From: Diphasiastrum complanatum
Taxonomy: Eukaryota > Streptophyta > Lycopodiopsida > Lycopodiales > Lycopodiaceae
Assembly: GCA_029204225.1 (NCBI GenBank)
Contig: CM055104.1
Location: 19,747,761-19,811,760 of the forward strand
Reading direction: 5' to 3'
DNA length: 64,000 nt
Shown here: positions 23,801-35,800 of the stretch, piece after piece
How positions within the stretch are numbered: position 1 is the stretch's first letter
Layout: every line of letters starts with the position of its first letter
Made by a program: the position numbers and the translations under genes
The notes under the pieces: generated by a model
Told to the model about the DNA's origin: nothing
The model's input: only the letters and a program-made list of their open reading frames with translations
Database searches by the model: none

Positions 23801-26800
23801 TGCTAAACTTAATATTTTATCTAAGCAACTAATCTCCAAACAATCAACTGAGTAACACTGAGGCCTCACACTTAATTCTATCATTTGAGGAGGCATGAAT
23901 CGGGATAGGGCTGCACCTTGCCAGTTGTAGCCCAAACATGGCCAAATAACCAAGGGCCCAAACCACACTGACAAGTCTCTAATAATATTAGATAGCCACA
24001 TGGGGCCCGAGGTTCAAGGAGTTGTGAAGGATATGCCTCCCCCTCAAAAAGTTGCTATCAAGGCTAAACTTGCAACACAAGTAGTGTAACAAGCATAAGG
24101 GTGGTGGTTACTTTGACCTTGGATATATATTTAAGTCCCAGGGTGTTATTCATTATTATTTGTAAGCTGAGTATACAATTGGTCCTTGGGCCCTTAATCA
24201 GGCATTCATTAATTATAGGTACTGTCCCTGTCCATAAAACAGAAGCAGAAAACAGTACTTCACACGTGTGGATCCAAGTACAACAAGAAAATTCACATTC
24301 TATACACTAGAACTCAAGATATCATAAGAAATATGCAAGAGATGAACATAGAATCAAAAGAGGAAAGTTCTCCACATAGAAAGAGAACTACAAGATACTT
24401 TTTTCACATTGGTACATCTATTTATAGCAGCCATAATGTTACTTGGCCACTTGCCCTAAACTAGCCCTAAAATAGCAACTTCTAGGTACTTCACCAAAAA
24501 CCTAGTTTTTAGTGACTAAATGCAATGTATCTATAATAGAATGGGTCTAAATTCGACCTCATCCACAAATCTACTTGCCAAAAATAGTACAAACACTATT
24601 TAGGCCTTTATTGACATAAAAAAATCTCTCTAAGTTGAAATTCCATGTTGGCCTCAAAATTGCCAAAATAACTCAACTAAACTAGCTGAATTTTTCGCAC
24701 TCCATCTTCAACTAGTTTTAGCATACATTTTGATAGTACTCCAAGATGAGTTTTGTGCTTCATAAACAAGTCCTTTCCCAATGCTTTGGTGAAGATATTA
24801 GCCACACACTCCCTTGATGAGACATGTTGAAGCTCCACTTCTTTTGCCATGACTTGTTCTCTCACAAAATGATAAGCCACTTCAATATGCTTGCTCCTTG
24901 CATGAAAAACAAGATTGCGTGCCAAACTTTGGGCTGAAAGGTTATCACAAAAGATGATTGGACACTTTTTGATCCATTACCATTCTTTTGATCCATAGCG
25001 TTTCCTTTGTGCATGAAGTTAAGGCTTTGTACTCGGCCTCACGAGATGATAAAGAGATTGTTGCTTGTTTCTTCGACATCCATCCATCACCTATGAAAAT
25101 AGCATGTGAACTTATGGATTTTGATCTCCAGCAAAGTCCGAATCTGAAAATCCAAACAAGTTAGGTGATGATCCTCTAAAAACAATGCCAAAATCTCTAG
25201 AACCCGAGATGTACCTCAATACTCTTTCGCCTAGCTTCCAATGCTCCACACTAGGATTTCGTTTTCTTCTTCTCTCTCTTCTTATTCGCGAATCATTTTG
25301 TGTCTTTGAATTTTCCTTTACGCGGAAGTGGTTTTCAGGATCCCAGACACGCGACTACACATCACAGAACACATTCTATTCTAGCAATCAAGACAAATGA
25401 AAGATAGGGAGATGCACGAAAAATAGAGCGACTGTATTATCAGTTTAGTTTTTAGAGCGAGATCGTTAGTGTCTCGCTCATTGGCGGATGACACTCTGCT
25501 CTTTTGCTGTGTTCTGCTCGTTGGCAGACTTTCATGCACAGCTATAGTTTCTAGTATTTTTTCTGCTCTACTCGCTACCTCTCTCTCTTCGTCTCTTACA
25601 GATCTCTGTATCCAGATTATTTTGTGATCCAGAGAGGATCGTTTATACCTCCACTGTGTGGAGTCTTACAGGATAGCTAGACGTAGAATCACAAAACTAG
25701 TTAATACTAATCAACTAGTTAGTTAGTCTCCGTCGTTGCTATTCGTTTCAGCTGGGCGTGAAGCCCGTTGAGCTGCCAGCTGGCAGCGCGAAAGATTCTT
25801 CTTCGTTTGTTTCGTAGTTTTTCGTTTTGTGTCCCTTTGCGGTTTGCGGTCCTGGAGGTGTGTTTACGATCCACGAATAATTCGCGAATCGTTCGTGCTT
25901 CGAGTCAAGGGACGTTGACTGTCGCAAATTGTTCTCGTTCGACTTTCGTATCTTGTTCGTGCTGCGACAAAGTTGTAGGAGTTCACCATTTCTGACACTC
26001 CCTCTTGAACCTTGCAGCTTTGTTCGTTTAATCCAATTGCCCTTCTTTGCTTGGCAAAGAGTGGCTTGTCGAGCGGTTTCGTGAGCAGATCTGCAATCAT
26101 ATTTTTTGATTTAATATACTGGACCTGGAGCTCTCCTTTCGAGATCAAATCTCGAATGTGATGGTACTTCAGAGGTATGTGGTTTGTCTTGGAATGGAAG
26201 ACGGGATCCTGGGACAGATAGATGGCACTCTGAGAGTCCATCATCACCATGCTTGGCCCTTCTTGTGGTATCCCGATTGCCTCCAACATCATTTGTAGCT
26301 ACACTACCTCATTCGCCACTTTCAAGGCTGCGACATACTCAGCTTCGCAAGAGGATTGAGCTACCAAGGTTTGCTTTTTGCATATCCAGTTGATTGCAGC
26401 TCTGCACGCTATTGTACATCCTCCAGTAATGGACTTGCTGTCATCTTTGCAGCTCGCCCAGCTCGCATCACTGTAGTGATGCAGCTCGAATCCTTTTTTT
26501 TCGTTTTCAGCTCTGTAGGTTAATTCTGGGTACCCTTCAGATACTGTAGGATTCGTTTGGCCATTTGCCAATGTGCCATACCAGGATTTGCAGAGAATCG
26601 GCTCAATGCATAAACAGAGAAAGCCAGATCGGGTCTGGTTCAGATTGTCAAGTACATCAGACTACCGATTAAGTTCTGGTAGGGTATACCTGCCATATTT
26701 TGTTCTTCCTCTTCCGTTTTTGGGCAATCCTGTTTCGTGAGCTTGGCTCTAGCTATCATTGGTGTCGCTTTCTCTTTGCAGTCCATCATGTGGTACTGCT

Positions 26801-29800
26801 TCAGCACTTTTCTGGAATATTTTGACAGACTCAAGTGCATTTCGCCCTTTGTTCGATCTCTTCTGATCTCCAGCCCTAGGCATTTTGTTGCTTCTCCAAG
26901 ATCTGTGATTTTGTAGCTTTCAGAAATCTAACTCTTCGTGTCTTTGATCAGCATCAAGGAATTTCTTATCATCAACGAATCATCGACGAAAATGGTCAGT
27001 ATCACAAAATCCTTTCCTACTCTTTTGATGTAGACATTGAAGTCTAGAGACTTCAGAAGACCATCAAGCTTTTTGTACCAGGCTCGTGATGCCTGTTTTC
27101 GACCGTAGATGTGTCTCTGCAATCAACAGACATATTGTCTGTTGTCGGGGTCTTCATAGCCTTCAGGTTGCGAAAATTTCCTCCTCTAGATCTTTGTGGA
27201 GAAAGGCTCACGTCAATTTGGTGAATTTCCAGATTGTACTGTGTGGCGTATGCAAGGAGTAGCCTTATGCTTGTCATCTTGACCATGGGCGAATATGTGT
27301 CGAAATAGTCAACACCATATGTCTGCGTGTAGCCCTTCGCGACAAGCCTTGCTTTGTAGTGGCCAATAGTGCCATCTGATTTCAGCTTTTTCTTGTACAC
27401 CCACTTGCAGTCGACTACTTTTCTGTTTTCTGGCAGTGGCTCTAATGTCCATGCCTCGTTTCGCCTCATCGACTCGATCTCCTCTGACATTGCCTGCTTC
27501 CAGAATTCTCCCTCTGGACTCTGGATAGCTTCTTGGTATGTTGTTGGCTCTTCTGTGAAGCTGCAGTACTCGAATTGTGTGTCTTCGCTCCATTGAAGAT
27601 TGTCAGAGGAGCGGTCTGGAGGTCTTTTTTGTCTTGTTGACCTTCGAGGTTCGTTTCGTCGCTGCTCGAACATTTCTTGTTCGTGGGATCGATCCTCTGC
27701 TTCCTGCTGCTCTGGAGTCTGGGGCTCTGCATTATGATTTGATGTCTGTCCTCGATCTCCCTCTAGAATGGGCAGCAGCGTGAAGATCTTATGGCCTCTT
27801 TCGTCTTTTAGTCCAGGAAATGTGGACTCATCGAACTTCACATCTCTGCTCGAAACAACCTTCTTCGTGGTTGGATCGTAGAGCCTGTACACATGTGTTC
27901 CATTCGAGTAGCCGACCATGATTGTTTGTTCAGATTTGTCGTCGAGCTTGCTTCTCTTTTCCTTCGGAATGTGCTTGTATGCTGCACATCCAATCCAAAC
28001 ACTCGTACGTATGACAGATCAGGCTTTCTGCCTGTCCACATTTCGTATGGTGTTTTGTTTTCCAGCATTGTCGTTGTAGATCTGTTCTGCAGGTGTACAG
28101 CTGCAGCTATTGCCTTGGCCCAGAATTGACCTGGCAATTGAGCCTGTGCCATCATGCATCTGGCTCCTTCGACTAGCGTTCTGTTTTTTCTTTCTGCCAC
28201 ACCGTTGTATTCTGGTGTTTATGCAGGAGTGAACTGGTGTTCGATTCCCTGTTTTTCGCAGAATCTTGAGAATTTTGTACTTTTGTATTCACCTCCATTG
28301 TCAGATCTAAGGATCTGTATCTTTTTTGAGGTGTGTCGCTCTGCAGATGCCACGAACTTCTTGAAGGAATCAAACACTTCGGATTTCTTCTTCAAGTAGT
28401 AGATCGTGGTCATCCGGCTGTAATCATCTATGAACGTTAGAAAATATCTCGAACCTGAGAGCGAATTTGTTTTCATCGGTCCACAGACATCAGAGTGGAC
28501 GAGCTCAAGAACTTCCTTGGCTCTTCTTCCCTCGTGTGTGAATGGATTCCGATGTTGCTTGCCTTTTTGACAAGCTTCGCAGAACTCAGCCTCGGGCCTT
28601 GAAATCTTGAGACCTGTGACAATGTCCTTTCTGCTCATGTCATATAGGCTCCGCATGTTCAGATGATACATTCTCTTATGCTAGAGCTGATCTTCGTTTT
28701 CAGAAGCATTTAAATGCCATCAGAGTTGCTGATTATTTTGGCCTGGTAGAGGTTTCCTTCTCTGCATCCGACCGTCAGCAACTTGTTTGTCGTCTTCTCG
28801 ATCATACGACAAGTGTTGCCGTCGAATAAAACTCGAATGCCTAGATCTGCCATCTTGGAGACAGATAGCAGATCCTTTCTGAGTGAGGGCACATAAAGTG
28901 CTCCTGGCAGCTCTGCTTGGCCTGACAGGGTTCGTAGCTGTAGAGAGCCGATGCCTTTGACATTGTGTCTGCTTCCATCGCCTAGAATCACCGCTCTGTC
29001 GTTTTCGAGTTTGCGAAAGTTGATCAAGATCTTCTTGTTGCAGGTTATGTGAGATGTTCCTCCTGAATCGATGACTACATCGTAGTCGTGTTCAGAGTAG
29101 CTTGTCGAAGCTTCTTAGAGTATCGTGAAAGCTTCGTCACCTCTTTCAGCATCCTTTGATGACTCTGGAATGTTTGCCTTTTCAGCTTTGTTTATCCTTT
29201 TTGGGTTGAATCTGCAGTCGTATGCAGAATGCCCATGCCCTTTCTTCTTGCAGTGCATGCAAGGTATTGCTAGATTGAACTAGCATTTGTTGGCCGTATG
29301 GCTTGGTTTGTGGCAGTGATCGCAGGAAGAAGATTGTTGATTCGAGGACTTCGTCTTCTTGAATCTTGGCTTGTTTTTATTCTTTTTCTTTCCTTTCGTG
29401 AAGAGAGCCTTCTCTTGATCACTGCTTCCCTCTCCTTCGTCTCTCATCAGTCTCTCATCAGCGACAAGACTGACTGCTTTGTCTAATGTCATATTTGGTA
29501 GACTCAGTATGAGCATTCTCAGTGGCTGATAGGACATCGGTAGAGATTTCATGAAGTACATCAGCTGCTGTGGTGCTGGGACCCGGTGCTCCTGTCCTGA
29601 TGCAGCGAGTTGAGCGAAGATCGTTCTGATCTTCTCAACGTGTTGATCCAACTGGTTGCCATCCCACCGTATGTTTTGCAGCTGATTGTGAAGGTGCATG
29701 ACTGAAGCTGCAGTCCTCACTTCATACTTTTGCTTTAATCTTTCCCACGCTGCATGGCTGCTTTCGCAGTCTTCAATCTGCATGAGTAGATCTTCATTTA

Positions 29801-32800
29801 TGGACGAAACGATGATTGCCATTGCGCGCTCATCCTTTCTAATCCATTCAGCTCTCCTCGGGTCTCCCTTTGGAGGCTGCACCTCTGAGAGCTCGTTCAC
29901 CGACCAGATCCCTTCGCCCTTCAGAAGCGTTTTGATTTTGAATTTTCAGATTTTGTAATTTGCACCATCTAGACTGATTGCTACTCTGGTTTGGATTGTT
30001 GTAGCCATATTGTGTTGTCTGGAAGAATCACTGTTGGGATATTAGTAGTGATAACCTGTTTGCTCTGATACCATGTAGCGAAAGCGAGAGTGTTTCGTTT
30101 TCTTCTTCTCTCTCTTCTCATTCGCGAATCATTTTGTGTCTTTGAATTTTCCTTTGCGCGGAAGTGGTTTTCAGGATCCCAGACACGTGACTACACATCA
30201 CAGAACACATTCTATTCTAGCAATCAAGACAAATGATAGCACAAGATAGGGAGATGCACGAAAAGTAGAGCGACTGTATTATCAGTTTAGTTTTTAGAGC
30301 GAGATCGTCAGTGTCTCACTTGTTGGCGGAATGACACTCTGCTCTTTTGCTGTGTTCTGCTCGTTGGCAGACTTTCATGCACAGCTATAGTTTCTAGTAT
30401 TTTTTCTGCTCTCCTCGCTACCTCTCTCTCTCTGTCTCTTACAGATCTTTGTATCCAGATTATTTTGTGATCTAGAGAGGATCGTTTATACCTCCACTAT
30501 GTGGAGTCTTATAGGATAGCTAGACGTAGAATCACAAAACTAGTTAACGCTAATCAACTAGTTAGTTAGTCTCCGTCGTTGCTATTCGTTTCAGCTGGGC
30601 GTGAAGCCCGTTGAGCTGCCAGCTGGCAGCGCGAAAGATTCTTATTCGTTTGTTTCGTAGTTTTTCGTTTTGCGTCCCTTTGCGGTTTGCGGTCCTGGAG
30701 GTGTGTTTATGATCCACGAATAATTCGCGAATCGTTCGTGCTTCGAGTCAAGGGACGTTGACTGTCGCGAACTGTTCTCGTCGACTTTCGTATCTTGTTC
30801 GTGCTGCGACAAGTTGCAGGAGTTCACCATTTCTGACATTATGAAGGTTTGAGAAAGTAAAAAAGTGTTAAGCCCTCGGGTTGCTCCATAAAAACCTCCT
30901 CCTCAAGATCTCCATTCAAGAATGCATTAGTGATGTCCAATTGCCATACATCCCATCCATAAAGTGTTGCAAGAGAAATAATGACCCAAATGCCCATCTT
31001 TGCCACGGGTGCAAAGGTCTCATCATAGTCAATACCATACTCTTGAGCATATCCTTTTGCCACCAACCTTACTTTGTACTTGTTGATTGATCCATCTTGG
31101 TTTGTCTTCACTTTGAAGATCCACTTGCATCCAATTGCCTTCTTGTCCTTAGGAAGTTCCACCAATCTCCATGTATTGTTCTTCATAAGAGCTTGATACT
31201 CAAGATCCATTGCTTGGATCCACTCCTCTTTTTGCCTTGCTTCATCTACACATGTAGGTTCATCAAAAGAGGTTAGGAAAGCATAGTTTGTATCACCAAA
31301 AACTTGCTTACCCTTTTCATCATAAGTGAGCCTTAAAGGTTGTTGCCTTTACCTTGATTTCCTCCTTGGCTTTTGACTTGCAGAAGGCTCTTCACCATCA
31401 ACATCCAAAGTATCATCAACATTGTCATCAATATCAAGAATGTTAGATCCAATCACCACATCACCACTTGAAGAAACCTTTGGAATGTTTCCTTCACAAA
31501 ATATAACATCTCTTACGATGACCACTTTCTTAGTTTTGATGCTCCCTTTTGCAATCAATTTACCTTCCTTTTCGATCAAACAAGTATCACCATCAAACTC
31601 CACCTTGAAATCCTTGTCAAACATTTGACTAACACTAAGAAGATTCTTAGTGATAGATGGAATGAACAAGACATCCTTCAAATTCACATTCCTATTGGTA
31701 GAGAGAGATAGGAATTGTGCCAATCTCTTTGATTGCACACTCACCATCATTGGCCGTGTAGATCACCTTCTAGTCACCTTCAAATGCCATCAATGATGAA
31801 TTATAGAATGTCATATGCGATGTTGCTCCACTATCAATCCACCAAGGATCAATATCTCCATGATTAGCCAACAAGCATGACAACATAACAAAAGCATCAA
31901 TTGAAATTTGTTCTTCAACACCATCTTCATCAAGAGTTAGATTGCTTTGCTTCTCACCTTGGTATCTTTTCTTCTTGAAGCAATCACTAGCAAAATGTCT
32001 TTTGACTCCACAATAGAAACATTTTAGCTTAGATCTATCTTTCTTCTTGCCAACAAAAGTAGAAGGCTCACCTTGATCTTGCCCTTTTGACCACTTTCTT
32101 TTGCCTTTGCCTTTGAACTTGCCTTTTGAGAACATAGCTTCCTCCTCTCCAACTTGAGATGTAGAAGATGATCCTCCTCTTGCTTGGAGTCTAAACTCTT
32201 CAGCCACCAAGACCTCTTGTAAGTCCTCCTTGGCAATGTCTTTTGAATAGCAAAACTTTGCACCAAGTTAGCATGATCATCCAATAAGCCATTTAAGAAC
32301 AACTTCAACAAGCTCCACATCCTTAATATTTTCACCAATACATCCCAATTCATCATTCAAAGCTTAACATTCAAAACAAAAGCATAGCACTTTCATCCTT
32401 CTTTTGAAGACTTGGAAAAATTTGCCTCCTTAGGGTTAGAACCCTAGATGTAGACTTGGACTCATAAACCTTCTTCAAGGTTTCCCAAGCTTCACTAGAT
32501 GTAGTGCACTTACCAACTTCTTTGAGAAGTTCATTAGTCACATTCATCTTGATCACATGAAAAGCTTTCTTTGCCCTCCTATCATACCTCAATTGCTCTT
32601 GAGGTGCCAAAGGTATCTCTTCCACACCTACAATAATATCCATCACCTCATTCATCTCTAGCAAAGACTCCATCCTCACCTTCCAAGTTGAATAGTTGCT
32701 TGAGATAAGCCTATCATTGCTTTCCAACATGAAACCAATTGAGGTTGCCATGTTGCAACGATTGATCTTCTTCTTTGAACCTGTTCCAATGCACTTAGCA

Positions 32801-35800
32801 CTCTTTGGGAAGTCAACAAATGATGACAAGAAGACATCACAAAGTTTTGGAAACAATCTAGCCTCTCCTTTTCTCTCTTCTAGCAAATCCTAGCACATAG
32901 AATTGATGATTTCTTGATCACACTCGATCTTTCCACAATATTATGAATTTTTGCATACTCCTAAGATTGAAACACACTCTTGAAAAGTCCAGCAACTTCA
33001 AAATCAAGAGATCCTATCAAATTTAGGGTTTTCTCAAAAATGCAAAATATTGAATCAAGCAAAAGCTATATGCAAAAGCTACTTGAAAATGCTTGATTTG
33101 AGATAGAAACGACTCCAACTCCTCGTAGAATTGATGGCGCCCTCAAATCCACCTCTAGATTTGGCAAATCCACCAACTTTAGCCTGCAACCTGCTCTGAT
33201 ACCATGTGAGAAATTCAGATCCAAAACACACTTGTTGGATCAACAGATCCTGGCTAAATTTGGATGCACATCTAGAATCATTCACAAGCTAGAAATCATA
33301 CATCTACCATGCTAGAATCGCAAAATTCAGGTAGATCTGATCATATGCAAGAGATGAACATAGAATCAAAAGAGGAAAGTTCTCCACATATAAAGAGAAC
33401 TACAAGATACTTTTTTCACATTGATACAGCTATTTATAGCAACCATAATGTCACTTGGCCACTTGCCCTAAACTATCCCTAAAATAGCAACTTCTAGGTA
33501 CTTCACCAAAAGCCTAGTTTTTAGTGACTAAATGCAATGTATCTATAATAGCCAATTAGAATGGGTCTAAATCCGACCTCATCCACAAATCTACTTGTCA
33601 AAAATAGTACAAACACTAATTGGGCCTTTATTGACATAAAAAAATCTATCTCTAAGTTGGAATTCCATGTTGGCCTCAAAATTGCCAAAATAACTCAACT
33701 AAACTAGTTGAATTTTTCACACAACATTCAGAGGTTTGTGGCAGTAGATTGGTCTTCCCAATTTGTTTGACTAGAATTAGTAGTTGTCCATGTCTCATTG
33801 CTTTAACAAAAATAAACCCAAAGCGGAATGTGGACTTTGATAAACAGTCGTCTGATTTAGGAAAGGTATTATTGTCGTTAATCTGCAATCTTGGACTTGA
33901 GAGACTCCAATATTACCTAGCTAGGACAGACATAAGAAACCCTATATTCTAGTGGAGCATGTTCGAGAGAAGCTATCAAGAAAATAAAACAAGCCCCACT
34001 TTTCTTGCTTAGCAATTGCCACTTCTTTCCTAGTTGTATGTTGCTTCGGTACCTCAAGGTGAGTTGGGACAACGAACTTAGCTTCTTGCATTCAACCACT
34101 TGTCCAACCAGACTAGTTGTCTGCACACAACGACAAACATGCAAGCTAGCATTGGCTCCATGAAAAGGGCATCCCGGGTGACTAACCCAACTTACATCCA
34201 ACATAAGTGCTAAGAAGTCTCAACCTGGCACCATGCTAGCATGAGCTTCGCGGAGGTAGCTCAAACCATCCAAGCAAGCTAACCAACACAGTCATCATAT
34301 TGTGAGTCTTTACAACCAACCAAGCCAATATGTCAAACAACAAAACTAAAGAGAAAGCTGGAGCCAACCAATTAGCATAGTGGCGGTGTCCCTAGCATCC
34401 GCAACTTATGCCGTTAGTCACTTTGTGAAGAAGAAAAAGGTTGTAGTTGGTCCTTTCCACTAGATCTAGCACAAAGGTGAAACAAAAAGGTATTCGCCCC
34501 GATGCTCATGCTAGCCTCAAACCCCAAGCAAGCTAACCAATACATCCAAAATATCATGAGTTTTTTCCATACCAACTGAGCCAACATGTCAATGAAACCA
34601 AAGATCAAGTTTTTAGCCCACTCAACCAATTAGAATAGTGGTGAGCCTAGTGTGCATGAGTGATACTTGTAATTGCATTGCAATAAATAAGGTTGTAATT
34701 GATCCTTTCTATTGGACTTGGCACAAAGGAGAAGCGAAAAGGTAATTGTCCCCAATGTTCGTCCTTATTAATCAAACTAAGAAGCTACATTGATATTGAC
34801 ACTAACTGGTTTTACGGCCACCAACATTAGCTGGGCATAGAGCTTGGCTATTGCTGGTAAGGAATCCTTGAGTCTGTCTAGCTGCCACGTCTTGATTGCC
34901 TGTCTTCCCACATAGTTATTCGGTCATTTAATGCCTCCCCTTAGTCTTGGCACGTAGTGCCCTTTTGGTATTGCATGTTTTTTCCTTAAGAAGGTTACTC
35001 ATGGTATTCCAATTGCCTCTTGGGCAATGCGCTCTAGGAGCCATCTAGGCCCGTACTCAAGCTCCAGAGCTAGCTCGATTATGATAAGGGATTGGCTCAT
35101 CCATAGGTTGGAGGCTTAGTTAGAACATATATATCTTGCTAGCTCATCCACAATTTGGAGACTTAGCCATGCTCGTCTAGATTTGCTTTGGGACCTTGGG
35201 AGGGTCTCCCATCCAAGTCTTTTTTTTAGGTATTCTTGGTGCATCGAAGTCATGTTTACAACATCGTAGCAATGGTTTTCTTTTCTTGTAGTTAGTCTCC
35301 CTTATCTAGTTGCAATTCACCCACCTCTCCTAGGCGCACACAAAAGTGTTCTTGTTCTGAGTTAGTTATTTACTGGGACTAGCCCCTGACTATTATACCC
35401 TTAGGTATTGGGCCGTTACCATTAAGGACATGTCGTTATGGGACCCAGGTATAGTTATGGACTCGGCTCATTACATTCGCCATGTCCATTTACATTTACT
35501 TCACTTTATGCATAGGCAGGCTTTGGGCCCTTTTTTATTCATTATTTGACATTTAGACTATATGGTTGGCCTTGGGCCCTATTATTGACATTTAGACCAT
35601 ATTATTGGCCTTGGGCCCTATGATTCACTATATTGGTTATTTGGTCATATTACTGAGAGTGGGGGCCTTCTTGGAGAGCGCACTATTTTCCCTCTTAGTT
35701 TGGCCCTAGCCACTGGAAGCTTCCTTTTAGGGCTTCCTCTTGGCTATAAGTAAGGATTTTGTGTCATTTGTTACGGGGCTTATGATATGATCTCCTTCTT

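Larger units (their letters stand above)
25257..30838 (-). mobile_element. Inner copia element, nearly complete but inactive (5.6 kb)
   Basis: Two long LTRs (25257-25997 and 30074-30838) flank gag, protease, integrase, RT and RNase H in the Ty1/Copia order, all on the minus strand. A primer site for iMet (30061-30073) adjoins the right LTR. Several single-base lesions inactivate it: a stop early in gag (~29947), stops after the first knuckle and near 29115, a stop in the integrase (28218-28220) and frameshifts in RT. The LTRs differ at about 23 of 735 aligned positions by eye, nearly all transitions. It sits in the pol region of the outer copia. Confidence 0.9.
24330..33723 (-). mobile_element. 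Outer copia element (non-autonomous), split by a younger copia element
   Basis: Both ends carry related LTRs (24330-24699 and 33205-33723) in the same orientation. Reading on the minus strand from the right there is 5' LTR, iMet primer site (33192-33204), gag, nucleocapsid knuckle, protease, a fused gag-pre-integrase/post-integrase piece, RT start, then the inserted element (25257-30838), then RNase H and the 3' LTR. The integrase core is absent and about 700 bp of RT was lost at the insertion. Own length without the insert is about 3.8 kb. By eye the LTRs differ at about 14 of 365 positions. Confidence 0.82.
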
